A model generated the notes under the pieces. The model was given only the letters and a program-made list of their open reading frames with translations. It did no database searches and had not been told where the DNA came from. The translations under genes were made by a program, and so were the position numbers. Positions 8,754-17,959 of a stretch of DNA of 64,000 nt are shown here, in pieces; the stretch's first letter is position 1, and the number at the start of each line of letters is the position of its first letter. This DNA is from Solibacillus sp. FSL W7-1464. GTDB lineage: Bacteria; Bacillota; Bacilli; Bacillales_A; Planococcaceae. The stretch covers positions 1,341,001-1,405,000 of the forward strand of contig NZ_JBBORC010000001.1 of NCBI RefSeq assembly GCF_038004425.1. The letters are read 5' to 3'.

Positions 8754-9353
8754 ATGAAAGCATATATGATGCAATTATGGTACGTATTAAACCATCGTGC
8801 CTTTTTAACCTTACTGCTTATAATTAACTTGCTAGGCACAGTGTACGGCTATTACTGGTATCGAGGGCAGTTGGCAATAACCGAACCGATCTACTATATA
8901 TTCGTACCGGATTCGCCCACTGCAAGCTTATTTTTCTGTTTTGCCATTATTGGCTGGCTGATCGGCAGGAATTTCAGATTAATGGAAGTACTTGCCTTTA
9001 TCACGTTGATTAAATATGGATTATGGGCAGTTGCGATGAATCTGCTGACGTTTGCAGAGAATGGACAGTTGGGAGCGGACGGATGGATGCTCGTTGCTTC
9101 ACATTTTTTAATGGCAGTACAGGCTGTTTTGTATTTACCGAATTACCGATTTAAAATGTGGCACGTGCTGGTTGCGGCTGTTTGGACATTGCATAACGAT
9201 ATAATCGACTATTTGTTTGGACAAATGCCATTTTACAGAGTCATTTACCAGTATCCAAGCGAGATTGGATACTTCACTTTTTGGCTTTCGATGGCATGTA
9301 TAATCTTTGCTTTTCTTGAAAGTCGTAAGCGGGAATATTTGCAACAAGACTAG
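8754..9353 (+). CDS. ypjA: YpjA-type membrane protein (DUF1405)
   Basis: A 199-residue integral membrane protein with about six hydrophobic helices (clear ones at roughly 10-30, 48-65, 72-90, 105-123 and 168-190). It sits directly behind qcrABC as ypjA does in B. subtilis, and size and order match the DUF1405 family. No catalytic motif is recognised, so a function cannot be given; the location suggests a membrane or respiratory role only by association. Start ATG 8754 follows AAAAGGTGAACAA. Confidence 0.85.
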   Translation: MKAYMMQLWYVLNHRAFLTLLLIINLLGTVYGYYWYRGQLAITEPIYYIFVPDSPTASLFFCFAIIGWLIGRNFRLMEVLAFITLIKYGLWAVAMNLLTFAENGQLGADGWMLVASHFLMAVQAVLYLPNYRFKMWHVLVAAVWTLHNDIIDYLFGQMPFYRVIYQYPSEIGYFTFWLSMACIIFAFLESRKREYLQQD

Positions 9354-9405
9354 AAAGCCTTTAAAATTAAAGAATAGAAAGAGATAGAAAGGGAGTTCGA
9401 TAATA

Positions 9406-10083
9406 GTGATGTATATTATTTACTTTATCATCATTTTGCTGTTACCAATTTACGCACAAATGAAGGTGAAAAGTACGTACAAAAAGTTTGCTAAAGTTTC
9501 AGCTGAAAAAGGAATGACAGGTGCTCAAGTAGCACGTTATATTTTAGATCAACATGGTTTAACTGATGTTCGTGTAGTACCGACTCAAGGGTTTTTGGCT
9601 GACCACTATAATCCTGCAACTAAAACGGTTGCCTTGTCTGAGGACAACTACCACAATTCTTCAATCGCCGGTACAGCTGTAGCAGCGCACGAGGTTGGTC
9701 ACGCGATGCAGCATGCGGAAGCTTATTCGTTTTTAACATTACGTTCGAAATTGGTGCCGGTTGCTAATATTTCATCGAATATGTCTTGGATTTTTGTAAT
9801 TATTGGTATGATTGGTTCAATTCCATCATTATTATTACTAGGTATCGTGTTATTAGCGGCAGGTGTTGTGTTCCAATTAATTACATTGCCGGTAGAGTTC
9901 GATGCATCCAAACGTGCGATGAATGAAGTCGTATCTTTAGGTATTATCAATAATTCCGAGGAACGCTCTGCAAGCAAAGTTTTAAATGCGGCGGCAATGA
10001 CATACGTTGCAGCAGCAGCTGTAGCAGTAATGGAGCTATTGCGTTTAGTCCTGATTTATACAGGCATGAATTCGGAAGATTAA
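9406..10083 (+). CDS. Neutral zinc metallopeptidase, YugP family
   Basis: Membrane-bound zinc metallopeptidase. An N-terminal membrane helix (residues 1-17) precedes the catalytic domain with HEVGH at 95-99 (motif AAHEVGHAMQH), followed by two or three more hydrophobic helices (about 120-160 and 200-220). The 225-residue length fits the YugP/DUF2268-independent neutral zinc metallopeptidase group. Adjacent GTG 9406 and ATG 9409 are both possible starts; GTG has the better spacing from GGGAG. In B. subtilis this slot between ypjA and ypjC is held by the sporulation gene ypjB, so the neighbour differs here. Substrate unknown. Confidence 0.88.
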   Translation: MMYIIYFIIILLLPIYAQMKVKSTYKKFAKVSAEKGMTGAQVARYILDQHGLTDVRVVPTQGFLADHYNPATKTVALSEDNYHNSSIAGTAVAAHEVGHAMQHAEAYSFLTLRSKLVPVANISSNMSWIFVIIGMIGSIPSLLLLGIVLLAAGVVFQLITLPVEFDASKRAMNEVVSLGIINNSEERSASKVLNAAAMTYVAAAAVAVMELLRLVLIYTGMNSED

Positions 10084-10100
10084 TATTTAATAGAAATTAG

Positions 10101-10137
10101 AAAAAGTCATTTTCCCATTGTGGAAAATGACTTTTTT
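10101..10137. terminator. Intrinsic terminator after the metallopeptidase gene
   Basis: Long stem AAAAAGTCATTTTCC / GGAAAATGACTTTTTT with a short loop; the A and T tracts make it potentially active from both strands, though the minus-strand gene ypjC ends 180 bases away. Confidence 0.85.
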
Positions 10138-10221
10138 GTTTGGATCAATGTTTAAGAATGAATCATAACCTCTTCATAACCTCTTCTTAAAATAAGTTAG
10201 GTTCACTTTGACTAAAAGCGA

Positions 10222-10280
10222 GTTGATTGAAATGGAGGGCGGCAGACTCCCGCGGCGTGCGTCAGCCCGCAATCGAAACC
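10222..10280 (+). repeat. Degenerate, internally deleted copy of a GTTGATT-ended intergenic element
   Basis: Begins GTTGATTGAAATGGAGGGCGGC and then ACTCCCGCGGCG, the same opening order as the intact element at 28824-28931 (GTTGATTGGAATGAAGG, then GGCGACTCC), but the centre is shortened and the 3' end (AATCGAAACCGAC) has drifted. GC-rich compared with its surroundings. Confidence 0.55.
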
Positions 10281-10319
10281 GACGGACATTGCAACGATAG
10301 ATAAAATAACTTATTTAGC

Positions 10320-11186
10320 TTAATGAAGAGGCTGTTTTTTATCATCCAGTGTGAAGCCCTCTCCAGTTACATCACGGACGTCCATGATGGAAACAAATGC
10401 ATGCGGATCGACGCCATGGACGATATTTTTTAGGCGGACGAGTTCGTTTCGGCCGATTACACAGTACAGAACATCCCGATGCTCTTTCGTAAAATGTCCA
10501 TGCCCGTCAAAAACGGTTACGCCACGATCCATGTTATTCGTAATTAAGTTTGCGATTTCATCGGACTTTACTGAAATAATAAACGCACCTTTTGCCGAAT
10601 AGGCGCCTTCCTGCACTAAATCAATGACACGGCCGCCTACATACACGGCTACTAATGTATACATCATCGAACGGGCATCCAAAAACGTCATCCAGGAAAG
10701 AATAATGACAAAAAAATCAAAGCCGAACATCGTTTTCCCCATACTCCAACCAAGATATTTATTCGAAAGTCGAGCTAGAATATCGACCCCGCCGGTTGTC
10801 CCGCCGAATCGGAACACGATCCCTAAGCCGATACCGACAAATACCCCAGCAAACAATGATACAAGGAATAGATCATCCTGCAAGTTCATATCGACTTCGT
10901 AAATTTGAAAGATTTTCAAGAATACAGATACGCTAAGTGTACCGATGATCGTATAGATAAATGATTTTTTTCCTAGTAAACGCCAGCCTAAAATAAACAT
11001 TGGAATATTTAATAGTAAATTCATTAATGCTGGGTCCCAATTTAGTGTAAAATATAAAATAAGTGTAATACCACTAAATCCACCTTCACCCAGCTGGTTT
11101 TGCATATTGAAGTGGACAAAACCGAAACTGAATATCGCGGAACCGATAAGAATTCCGATGATATTCTGTATTTTTATTCCTTGCAT
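10320..11186 (-). CDS. ypjC: YitT family membrane protein (YpjC)
   Basis: A 288-residue YitT/DUF2179-type protein: about five to six membrane helices in the N-terminal two thirds (starting IIGILIGSAIFSFGFVHF) with the family glycine-rich GFSGITLILY and FGGTTGGVDILARL stretches, then a cytoplasmic DUF2179 domain (KGAFIISVKSDEIANLI... HVFVS-type end). Function is unknown; some relatives affect stress survival. ATG 11186 is preceded by AGGAGG at 8 bases, so the longer frame to 11300 is not used. Transcribed away from dapB. B. subtilis ypjC lies in the equivalent place but on the operon strand, so this gene is inverted here, and ypjD (mazG-like), normally between it and dapB, is missing. Confidence 0.88.
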   Translation of the reverse strand: MQGIKIQNIIGILIGSAIFSFGFVHFNMQNQLGEGGFSGITLILYFTLNWDPALMNLLLNIPMFILGWRLLGKKSFIYTIIGTLSVSVFLKIFQIYEVDMNLQDDLFLVSLFAGVFVGIGLGIVFRFGGTTGGVDILARLSNKYLGWSMGKTMFGFDFFVIILSWMTFLDARSMMYTLVAVYVGGRVIDLVQEGAYSAKGAFIISVKSDEIANLITNNMDRGVTVFDGHGHFTKEHRDVLYCVIGRNELVRLKNIVHGVDPHAFVSIMDVRDVTGEGFTLDDKKQPLH

Positions 11187-11275
11187 AGTAAACCTCCTAA
11201 AATCGGTTGAGTAAAAATATATGTGTTGGAGCAGAAAAAAGGTTACATTGTTTATTATGTTTGATTTTGGCCTAT

Positions 11276-11304
11276 TTGACAACAATATGGATGAACGCAA
11301 TATT
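11276..11304 (+). promoter_or_regulatory. Probable sigma-A promoter of the dapB operon
   Basis: TTGACA, 17-base spacer, AATATT, about 72 bases before dapB in the divergent gap. Confidence 0.55.
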
Positions 11305-11376
11305 GCCGCATCCTATTACTCAAATTTATTAAACAAGGATAAAAAGCAACTAACAGTAAAAAGGAGTTTTTTCAGT

Positions 11377-12174
11377 ATGACAATCAGAGTAGCAATTGCC
11401 GGTGCACGAGGCAAAATGGGAACAGAAGCAGTACATACAATTATGAAAAATGACGGAATGGAACTAGTATCGGCACTTGATTATAAAGAAGTCGGTACAT
11501 CACTAGGCTTGCTCGAAGAATTTCCGGATCATTATGAAGTTCCGATTTACACGAATTTTGTCGAGCTAGTGCGTGAGACAAAACCGGATGTGCTTTTGGA
11601 TCTAACAAATCCGCTTTGTGTTTATGAACGAACAAAACAGGCTTTACTACATAATATACGTCCAGTTGTAGGGACGACAGGTTTTACAGATGAACAACTT
11701 GAAGAACTGCAGCAAATGGCAACAGAAAGACAATTAGGTTGTATTATTGCGCCGAACTTCGCGATTGGTGCGATATTAATGATGAAGTTTGCCAAAGACG
11801 CCGCAAAATATTTCCCGGATGTGGAAATAATCGAAATGCACCATGATCAAAAGCTTGATGCGCCATCTGGTACAGGCATTAAAACAGCTCAAATGATCAG
11901 TGAAGTCCGTAAGGCGAAAAAGCAAGGACATCCGGAAGAAAAGGAAACACATACTGGTGCAAGAGGCGCAAACATTGACGGCATGCATATCCATTCAGTA
12001 AGACTTCCAGGTTTAGTTGCGCACCAGCAAGTTTTGTTTGGCAGTACTGGTGAATTGTTAACGATTCGCCATGATTCTTTAAATCGCGGAAGCTTTATGA
12101 GCGGTGTTACATTTAGTATTGAAGAAGTAATGAGAACCAATACATTAATCTACGGATTAGAGAACATCATTTAG
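11377..12174 (+). CDS. dapB: 4-hydroxy-tetrahydrodipicolinate reductase
   Basis: Reduces the DapA product in the diaminopimelate/lysine pathway, feeding peptidoglycan cross-linking and, in spore formers, dipicolinate. Nucleotide-binding motif GARGKMG near residue 9, TTGF (about 91-94) and the substrate-binding block [14 protein letters not shown] are present. 265 residues is normal. ATG 11377 follows AAAGGAG; an upstream extension to 11221 has no support. First gene of dapB-mgsA-bshA-cca-birA. Confidence 0.97.
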   Translation: MTIRVAIAGARGKMGTEAVHTIMKNDGMELVSALDYKEVGTSLGLLEEFPDHYEVPIYTNFVELVRETKPDVLLDLTNPLCVYERTKQALLHNIRPVVGTTGFTDEQLEELQQMATERQLGCIIAPNFAIGAILMMKFAKDAAKYFPDVEIIEMHHDQKLDAPSGTGIKTAQMISEVRKAKKQGHPEEKETHTGARGANIDGMHIHSVRLPGLVAHQQVLFGSTGELLTIRHDSLNRGSFMSGVTFSIEEVMRTNTLIYGLENII

Positions 12175-12190
12175 AAATGGGTTGATAATT

Positions 12191-12595
12191 ATGAAAATCG
12201 CATTAATAGCACATGATCGAAAAAAGGATAATTTAATTCAGTTTGCGATTGCCTATCGCGATATTTTGAAAGAACACGATTTATATGCAACAGGCACGAC
12301 GGGCACAATGATTGAAGCCGAAACAGGTTTACCGATTACAAAGTTTCGATCGGGTCCATTAGGGGGAGATCAGCAAATCGGTGCGATGATCGCTAATAAC
12401 GATATGGATATGGTATTTTTCTTCCGCGATCCATTGACTGCACAGCCGCACGAACCGGATGTTATGGCACTAGTACGGTTATGTGACCTGTATCACATAC
12501 CGCTTGCGACAAACATGGGGACAGCGGAAATTATATTAAAAGGGCTTCAGGAAGGTTTTGTTGACTGGCGCGTTTTAGAAGAGCGCAGAAAATAA
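12191..12595 (+). CDS. mgsA: Methylglyoxal synthase
   Basis: Converts dihydroxyacetone phosphate to methylglyoxal and phosphate. The 134-residue single-domain protein shows the family phosphate-binding [12 protein letters not shown] and the [15 protein letters not shown] block, with early [12 protein letters not shown] 12191 is chosen over TTG 12182, matching the usual N-terminus. It follows dapB by 16 bases as in B. subtilis. Methylglyoxal is detoxified through bacillithiol, whose synthase bshA is the next gene; bshB1, normally between them, is missing. Confidence 0.96.
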   Translation: MKIALIAHDRKKDNLIQFAIAYRDILKEHDLYATGTTGTMIEAETGLPITKFRSGPLGGDQQIGAMIANNDMDMVFFFRDPLTAQPHEPDVMALVRLCDLYHIPLATNMGTAEIILKGLQEGFVDWRVLEERRK

Positions 12596-12677
12596 AGTGA
12601 CAGTCAATTTTACTTTATAAATGCAGAATCATTTTGAAGAAAATTAAAATCGTATTGTTGAAAGGATGGGGAGCCGA

Positions 12678-13850
12678 ATGAAAAAATTAAAAATTGGTAT
12701 TACATGTTACCCGACAGTTGGAGGTTCGGGAGTTATCGCAACGGAGTTAGGCAAAATGTTGGCAGAACGAGGACATGAAATTCACTTTATTACATCAAGT
12801 GTGCCATTTCGACTTAATAAAATTTATTCAAATGTGTTTTTCCACGAGGTGGAAGTGAATAATTATTCGGTATTTCAGTACCCACCATACGATATTGCAT
12901 TAGCAAGTAAAATGGCTGATGTTGTGAAAGAGGAAAAACTGGATTTACTGCATGTCCATTATGCGATTCCTCATGCGGTTTGTGCAGTTTTAGCCCGTCA
13001 TATGAGCGGTGAGAACTTCGGCATCGTCACAACACTTCACGGAACAGACATTTCTGTTTTGGGCGAAGATTCAACATTAGCGCAGGCAATCAAGTATGGA
13101 ATTGATTGTTCCGATGCAGTGACGACAGTTTCGGAGTCGTTAAAACAGCAAACATATGCTCTAATCGATACGAAGAAACCGATTGAGACAATTTTTAACT
13201 TCGTCGATGAGGATGTGTTTAAGCCTGTAGACCCTGGAAATTTAAAAGAGCAATTTGGCATTTTACCGCATGAAAAAGTTGTTATCCATATTTCGAATTT
13301 CCGTAAAATAAAAAATCTGCCGGACATCGTCGATTCATTTTTGAAGATTCGTGAGCGTATGCCGGCCAAATTATTATTAGTCGGGGATGGACCTGAAAAA
13401 CACCGTGTCACAGATATGGTAAAAGATTCACCGTATACAGATGATGTGTTGTTTTTAGGTAAGCAGGAAAATATTACAGAACTTTTTGCAATCAGTGATT
13501 TGAAACTGTTGCTTTCAGAAAAAGAATCATTCGGGCTTGTTTTACTGGAAGCTATGGCATGCGGAGTACCTGGTATCGGTACAGCGATTGGCGGGATTCC
13601 GGAAGTGATTACTCATGGTGTGAACGGCTATTTGGTTCCGCTTGGAGATACGCAGGCTGTAGCGGACTATGCGGTTGAACTGCTGCAGGATGAAGAAAAA
13701 CATCAAGCTTTCAAAGAAGCTGCACTAAAATCTGTACGCGAACAGTTCCATGAAACGAAAATGGTTGAACAATATGAACGTATCTATGAAAGAGTGGCTG
13801 AAAAAAAGAATGATTCCACAACAATGGCAAGCGGCAAAGGAAGTCATTAA
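12678..13850 (+). CDS. bshA: L-malate N-acetylglucosaminyltransferase (bacillithiol synthesis)
   Basis: GT4 glycosyltransferase that joins GlcNAc from UDP-GlcNAc to L-malate, the first step of bacillithiol synthesis. Typical N-terminus KIGITCYPTVGGSGVIATELG, acceptor region HVHYAIPHA, and nucleotide-sugar motif ESFGLVLLEAMACGVPGIGT in the C-terminal half. 390 residues is usual. ATG 12678 follows GGATGGGGAGCCGA; the ATG at 12666 is too close to its own ribosome site. The gene overlaps cca by 41 bases. Confidence 0.95.
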   Translation: MKKLKIGITCYPTVGGSGVIATELGKMLAERGHEIHFITSSVPFRLNKIYSNVFFHEVEVNNYSVFQYPPYDIALASKMADVVKEEKLDLLHVHYAIPHAVCAVLARHMSGENFGIVTTLHGTDISVLGEDSTLAQAIKYGIDCSDAVTTVSESLKQQTYALIDTKKPIETIFNFVDEDVFKPVDPGNLKEQFGILPHEKVVIHISNFRKIKNLPDIVDSFLKIRERMPAKLLLVGDGPEKHRVTDMVKDSPYTDDVLFLGKQENITELFAISDLKLLLSEKESFGLVLLEAMACGVPGIGTAIGGIPEVITHGVNGYLVPLGDTQAVADYAVELLQDEEKHQAFKEAALKSVREQFHETKMVEQYERIYERVAEKKNDSTTMASGKGSH

Positions 13851-14979
13851 AAAGATTGAACAAGCCGGCTTTGAAGCATTTATTGTAGGAGGAGCGGTAC
13901 GGGATTATTATTTAAAAAAGGAAAATAATGATGTCGATATCGCAACAAGTGCATTGCCTGAAGAGATCCAAACGATTTTTTCCAAAACAATCGATGTAGG
14001 AATCGCTCATGGTACGGTCATTGTATTGGACTGCGGGGAACCGATTGAAGTGACAACTTACCGGACCGAGTCGACTTACAGTGACCACCGCCGTCCGGAT
14101 TCTGTCGAGTTCGTGCGAAATTTACAAGAGGATCTAAAACGCCGTGATTTTACCATGAATGCGATGGCCCTTAGTCAAGCGGGAGAATACATCGATTATT
14201 ACAATGGCCGCCAACATATCGACAGCAAAGTTATTTGTGCGGTAGGAGAGCCGGCTCAACGTTTTGAAGAAGATGCTCTCCGAATGTTGCGTGCTGTACG
14301 GTTTGCTGCACAGCTTCACTTCTCGATCGAGGAAAATACATTCGAAGCAATCCGAAAAAAAGCATCTTCAATTGAATATGTTTCAATCGAGCGCATTCAA
14401 GTGGAGCTTTCAAAGATCTTTACTTCTTCTCATGCATCATTCGGCATTGAATACATGGAAAAAACGACATTGGGCGATTATTTGTATGGCGATTTTGCAG
14501 CTTCTAAATGGGCACGATATTGTTCGGAAGACCGCCAAGTCGGCTGGGCATATTTCTGTTTAGTAAACGGCAGCGATGTGACGCTCCTTACGAAGTACCG
14601 CTGTTCAAATAAGGATAAGCACTTCGTAAAAACGGTGTTGGATGCTTATGAAAGTCTACAGAATGGGATAAGCCTTGGTGATCTAATGCACTTTGACTCA
14701 ATGACTCTCAAAACAGCCTGCCAGTTCACTATCTGGCAAAATCGCAAACTTGAATTGAGCTACGAAGAGTTGGCGGCACGAAAAGATGCATTGCCAATTC
14801 AGCATGTGCATGAGCTCGCAATTACAGGGAAAGACTTGCTGGAATGGTCTTCGAAAAAGCGCGGAAGCTGGATTAAACAGACGCTTGATGCAGCAGTTGA
14901 AGCGGTCTTAAACGGGAAAGTATACAATGATAAACAACAATTAAAGGAATGGTTTTATGCATTTCACGATGAAGGATGA
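13810..14979 (+). CDS. cca: CCA tRNA nucleotidyltransferase
   Basis: Adds or repairs the 3' CCA of tRNAs. Class II nucleotidyltransferase head: FIVGGAVRDYYL, then NDVDIATSALPEEI with the catalytic Asp pair, TYRTESTYSDHRRPDSVEF, RRDFTMNAMAL and the EDALRMLRAVRFAAQL neck. ATG 13810 puts 23 residues before FIVGG, as in B. subtilis; the frame extends further into bshA but without better start sites. 389 residues. Overlap with bshA (41 bases) and birA (23 bases) makes a tightly packed operon. Confidence 0.95.
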   Translation: MIPQQWQAAKEVIKKIEQAGFEAFIVGGAVRDYYLKKENNDVDIATSALPEEIQTIFSKTIDVGIAHGTVIVLDCGEPIEVTTYRTESTYSDHRRPDSVEFVRNLQEDLKRRDFTMNAMALSQAGEYIDYYNGRQHIDSKVICAVGEPAQRFEEDALRMLRAVRFAAQLHFSIEENTFEAIRKKASSIEYVSIERIQVELSKIFTSSHASFGIEYMEKTTLGDYLYGDFAASKWARYCSEDRQVGWAYFCLVNGSDVTLLTKYRCSNKDKHFVKTVLDAYESLQNGISLGDLMHFDSMTLKTACQFTIWQNRKLELSYEELAARKDALPIQHVHELAITGKDLLEWSSKKRGSWIKQTLDAAVEAVLNGKVYNDKQQLKEWFYAFHDEG

Positions 14980-15943
14980 AATTTTGAAACGGTTTTTGAC
15001 TGCAAATGGAGAACCGATTTCCGGTCAAGTGCTCGCGGATGAGCTAAATGTTTCTAGAACAGCAATATGGAAACATATGCAAACATTGAAGCAGGAGGGC
15101 TATGAGTTTGAAACAGTTAAAAAGCGCGGCTATAAACTGCTATCTGTACCGGACAAAGTGGATATGGGTCAATTGCAGCAATTTTTAACGACGGAACGCT
15201 ATGGCCGTCAAGTTCACTATTATGAAACGGTCGAGTCGACACAGCTTGTTGCGCATGAACTTGTCCGAGCTGGTGCGCCGGATGGCACGGTTGTCATTGC
15301 GGAGCATCAAACTGCAGGGCGAGGGCGTATGATGCGGGAGTGGGAATCAACGGAAGGGCAAGGAATTTGGATGACCGTCATCATTCGCCCCGATATTGCC
15401 CCGCACCAGGCCCCTCAATTTACTTTGGTTACTGCTGTGTCCATTGTTGAAGCGATGAAGTCATGTTTTAAAAATTTCACACCTGAAATCAAATGGCCGA
15501 ATGATATTTTGGTCAATGGTAAAAAGACAACGGGAATCTTGACTGAAATGGTAGCTGAGGCTGATCGAATCCAGGCATTGCTAATTGGAATCGGCATCAA
15601 TGTCAATCAGCAGGAGAGTGATTTTCCAGAATCGCTGCAGTCGATTGCAACTTCAATTGCGATTGAAGAAGGAGAGCCCGTTGAACGTGTGCATTTCGTC
15701 GCGAATGTGCTTGAAGCCTTGGAGAAATACGGTGACGAATACGTTAAAAATGGCTTTAGTCAAATAAAACAGCTATGGGAAAAGTCTTCGGGGACGATCG
15801 GAAAACAAGTTAAAGCAACAACACTGCGTGAAGTTGTTGAAGGGGAAGCTGTCAGTATTACTGAGAGCGGTGTCCTGGAAATCCGTCAGGCAAACGGGGA
15901 AATTAAAGGCATTTACTCTGCTGACATTGAACTTTTATCATAA
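14957..15943 (+). CDS. birA: Bifunctional biotin-protein ligase / biotin operon repressor
   Basis: Attaches biotin to carboxylase carrier domains and, with biotinyl-AMP, represses biotin genes. N-terminal winged helix (residues about 5-65; ISGQVLADELNVSRTAIWKHMQTL) is followed by the ligase domain with AGRGRMMREW, IKWPNDILVNGKKTTGILTE and a C-terminal SH3-like domain (IGKQVKATTLREVVEGEA). 328 residues. ATG 14957 has AAGGA 8 bases upstream; ATG 14969 is an alternative. Last gene of the dapB operon. Confidence 0.95.
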   Translation: MHFTMKDEILKRFLTANGEPISGQVLADELNVSRTAIWKHMQTLKQEGYEFETVKKRGYKLLSVPDKVDMGQLQQFLTTERYGRQVHYYETVESTQLVAHELVRAGAPDGTVVIAEHQTAGRGRMMREWESTEGQGIWMTVIIRPDIAPHQAPQFTLVTAVSIVEAMKSCFKNFTPEIKWPNDILVNGKKTTGILTEMVAEADRIQALLIGIGINVNQQESDFPESLQSIATSIAIEEGEPVERVHFVANVLEALEKYGDEYVKNGFSQIKQLWEKSSGTIGKQVKATTLREVVEGEAVSITESGVLEIRQANGEIKGIYSADIELLS

Positions 15944-15951
15944 ATACCTAG

Positions 15952-15980
15952 TTGAAAAAATCTTTTACAGTAATTATTTA
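15952..15980 (+). promoter_or_regulatory. Possible promoter upstream of the panB leader
   Basis: TTGAAA, 17-base spacer, TATTTA; weak -10. An alternative is the extended -10 TGTTATAGT at 16004-16012, which lacks a good -35. Confidence 0.35.
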
Positions 15981-15987
15981 TTCTGTA

Positions 15988-16195
15988 CGTTTTCTTCCAA
16001 ACTTGTTATAGTAGCTCTAGGACAGTATCTTCATAGAACTGTACCTGCAACTGCTAGCCAACACTAAAAAAAATCTGCTTTGATCTACACAGGACAGAGA
16101 CGGAAGAAAACGCGCATAAATAAATTCATTTTATACTATTGTCCGATTATATTTCCATTTAAAGTATGAAATGTATTGAATTTACGTATGGTACT
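15988..16195 (+). promoter_or_regulatory. Structured panB leader, candidate pan-type regulatory RNA
   Basis: An 11-base perfect inverted repeat (CGTTTTCTTCC 15988-15998, GGAAGAAAACG 16102-16112) could close a domain. Inside it a hairpin at 16020-16045 pairs GG-ACAGT with ACTGT-CC leaving one unpaired A at 16043. GGACAG recurs at 16092-16097. The known pan motif, upstream of panB in Firmicutes, is a hairpin with bulged adenosines; match not verified. Confidence 0.45.
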
Positions 16196-16235
16196 ACCCT
16201 TCTGTCTAATTTTAGATAGAAGGGTATTTTTGTTT
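16196..16235 (+). terminator. Terminator-like hairpin just before panB (possible attenuator)
   Basis: Thirteen-base stem ACCCTTCTGTCTA / TAGATAGAAGGGT with a 4-base loop, then ATTTTTGTTTT. It ends 25 bases before the panB ATG, so it must be bypassed for panB expression, or it serves only birA. Confidence 0.85.
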
Positions 16236-16259
16236 TCTTTCCACTTAAGGAGGAAGAAC

Positions 16260-17096
16260 ATGAAAACAACAGCACAGTTTTTAAAAATGAAAGAGCAAGG
16301 CGAGAAAATTGTCATGATTACAGCTTATGATTATCCGGCAGCGAAATTTTCCGAAGCGGCGGGTGTTGATATGATTCTTGTCGGGGATTCCCTCGGGATG
16401 GTCGTATTGGGTTATGAGTCAACAATGCGTGTAACGGTAGAAGATATGATCCACCATAGTAAAGCGGTTCGCCGCGGTGCACCGGATACGTTTATCGTCG
16501 TCGATATGCCATTTGGCTCTTATCACGGAGATGTTAACGAAACATTGAAAACCGCTGTAAAAATGATGCAGGAAACAAATGCAAATGCCGTAAAAGTTGA
16601 AGGTGCAGATGATATTATACCTGTAATTAAGAAGCTGACCGATGCAGGTATCCCGGTTGTGGCCCATTTAGGATTGCTGCCACAATCGGCAGGAGTACTT
16701 GGCGGCTATAAAGTGCAAGGGAAAACTGCAGAGCAGGCGGAAAAATTAATAAAGGATGCTTTCCTTGTTGAACAGGCTGGTGCATGTGCGGTCGTACTGG
16801 AATGTATTCCGCATCAGTTGACGGAGGTTGTTTCGCATAATTTAACCATACCGACGATTGGCATCGGTGCAGGTGTAAAAGCAGATGGTCAAGTACTTGT
16901 ATTTCATGATCTATTGCAATACGGTAAACATCACATCCCGAAATTTGTTGAAGCATTTGCTCAAGTGGGCGATGAGGTGGAGCAGGGGATTACGAAATAT
17001 ACAAATGCAGTAAAATCAGGTGCTTTCCCGACATTACAACAAAGTTTCACAATGAAAGAAACAGAGCTGATCGAGCTTTACGGAGGCGTAAAATAA
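16260..17096 (+). CDS. panB: 3-methyl-2-oxobutanoate hydroxymethyltransferase
   Basis: First committed step of pantothenate synthesis: transfers a hydroxymethyl group from 5,10-methylene-THF to alpha-ketoisovalerate, giving ketopantoate. TIM-barrel motifs [27 protein letters not shown] and [10 protein letters not shown], with VVLECIP and PTIGIGAG later, fit the family over 278 residues. The start ATG 16260 follows a strong AAGGAGGAAGAAC. The panB stop overlaps the panC start (TAATG). Confidence 0.97.
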   Translation: MKTTAQFLKMKEQGEKIVMITAYDYPAAKFSEAAGVDMILVGDSLGMVVLGYESTMRVTVEDMIHHSKAVRRGAPDTFIVVDMPFGSYHGDVNETLKTAVKMMQETNANAVKVEGADDIIPVIKKLTDAGIPVVAHLGLLPQSAGVLGGYKVQGKTAEQAEKLIKDAFLVEQAGACAVVLECIPHQLTEVVSHNLTIPTIGIGAGVKADGQVLVFHDLLQYGKHHIPKFVEAFAQVGDEVEQGITKYTNAVKSGAFPTLQQSFTMKETELIELYGGVK

Positions 17097-17959
17097 TGAA
17101 CGTATTAACAACAATAGCCGAGTTGCGTGAAGTTGTCCAAATGGCGAAGTACAATCGGCAATCAATCGGTCTAGTCCCGACAATGGGCTATTTACATGAA
17201 GGACATTTAACATTGGCGTCAAATGCACGCAGCGAAAATGATCTTATCATCATGAGTATATTTGTTAATCCAACCCAATTTGGACCAAATGAAGATTACG
17301 AATCGTACCCGAGGGATTTGCCACGCGATACAGAACTTGCAAAATCTGTTGGGGTTGATTATATTTTTGCACCATCTGTAGAGGAAATGTATCCGCATAA
17401 TGGAGGGATTTCCATTCGTGCAGGACGGCAGGCGCATATTTTATGCGGAGCGAGCCGACCTGGCCATTTTGACGGGGTTTTGCAAGTCGTAGCGAAGCTC
17501 TTTAATTTAGTGCAGCCGGACCGTGCTTATTTCGGACAAAAGGATGCCCAGCAAGTGGCGATCATTCAAACAATGGTACGCGACTACAATTTCCCGGTGA
17601 CGATCCGTGTCGTGCCGGTTGTACGCGAAGAGGATGGATTAGCCAAATCAAGCCGCAACGTATATTTGTCTGCTGTAGAACGTTCTCAGGCACCTGCAAT
17701 TCAGCAGGGGCTCCAACTGGCGAAAAGAGAACTGATGGAATCAGGAAGTGTGGAATCGGCCATTTCACTGGCAAAAAAAGTAATACATCACAACACAGAT
17801 GGACATGTGGATTATTTGATGATCCTATCCTACCCGGATTTACAGGAAGTCGATGATCAGACGGAGCAAATTGTTGTTGCAGCTGCCGTTTATATTGGTA
17901 AAACACGTTTAATCGATAACTTAATCTTTTCGTTAAAAGGGGAAATAATCCATGTTTAG
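17096..17959 (+). CDS. panC: Pantothenate synthetase
   Basis: ATP-dependent joining of pantoate to beta-alanine. HIGH-type nucleotide motif [11 protein letters not shown] near residue 27, pantoate-binding [39 protein letters not shown] and the KMSKS-like SSRNVYLS are all visible. 287 residues, usual size. Starts on the last base of the panB stop and overlaps panD by eight bases, so all three are translationally coupled. Confidence 0.97.
   Translation: MNVLTTIAELREVVQMAKYNRQSIGLVPTMGYLHEGHLTLASNARSENDLIIMSIFVNPTQFGPNEDYESYPRDLPRDTELAKSVGVDYIFAPSVEEMYPHNGGISIRAGRQAHILCGASRPGHFDGVLQVVAKLFNLVQPDRAYFGQKDAQQVAIIQTMVRDYNFPVTIRVVPVVREEDGLAKSSRNVYLSAVERSQAPAIQQGLQLAKRELMESGSVESAISLAKKVIHHNTDGHVDYLMILSYPDLQEVDDQTEQIVVAAAVYIGKTRLIDNLIFSLKGEIIHV

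Noticed and set aside
10351-10902. Plus-strand frames opposite ypjC
   Set aside because: Shadows of the YitT-family gene without ribosome sites or family character.
11221-11376. N-terminal extension of DapB
   Set aside because: Contains the promoter; the family N-terminus and AAAGGAG site fix the start at 11377.
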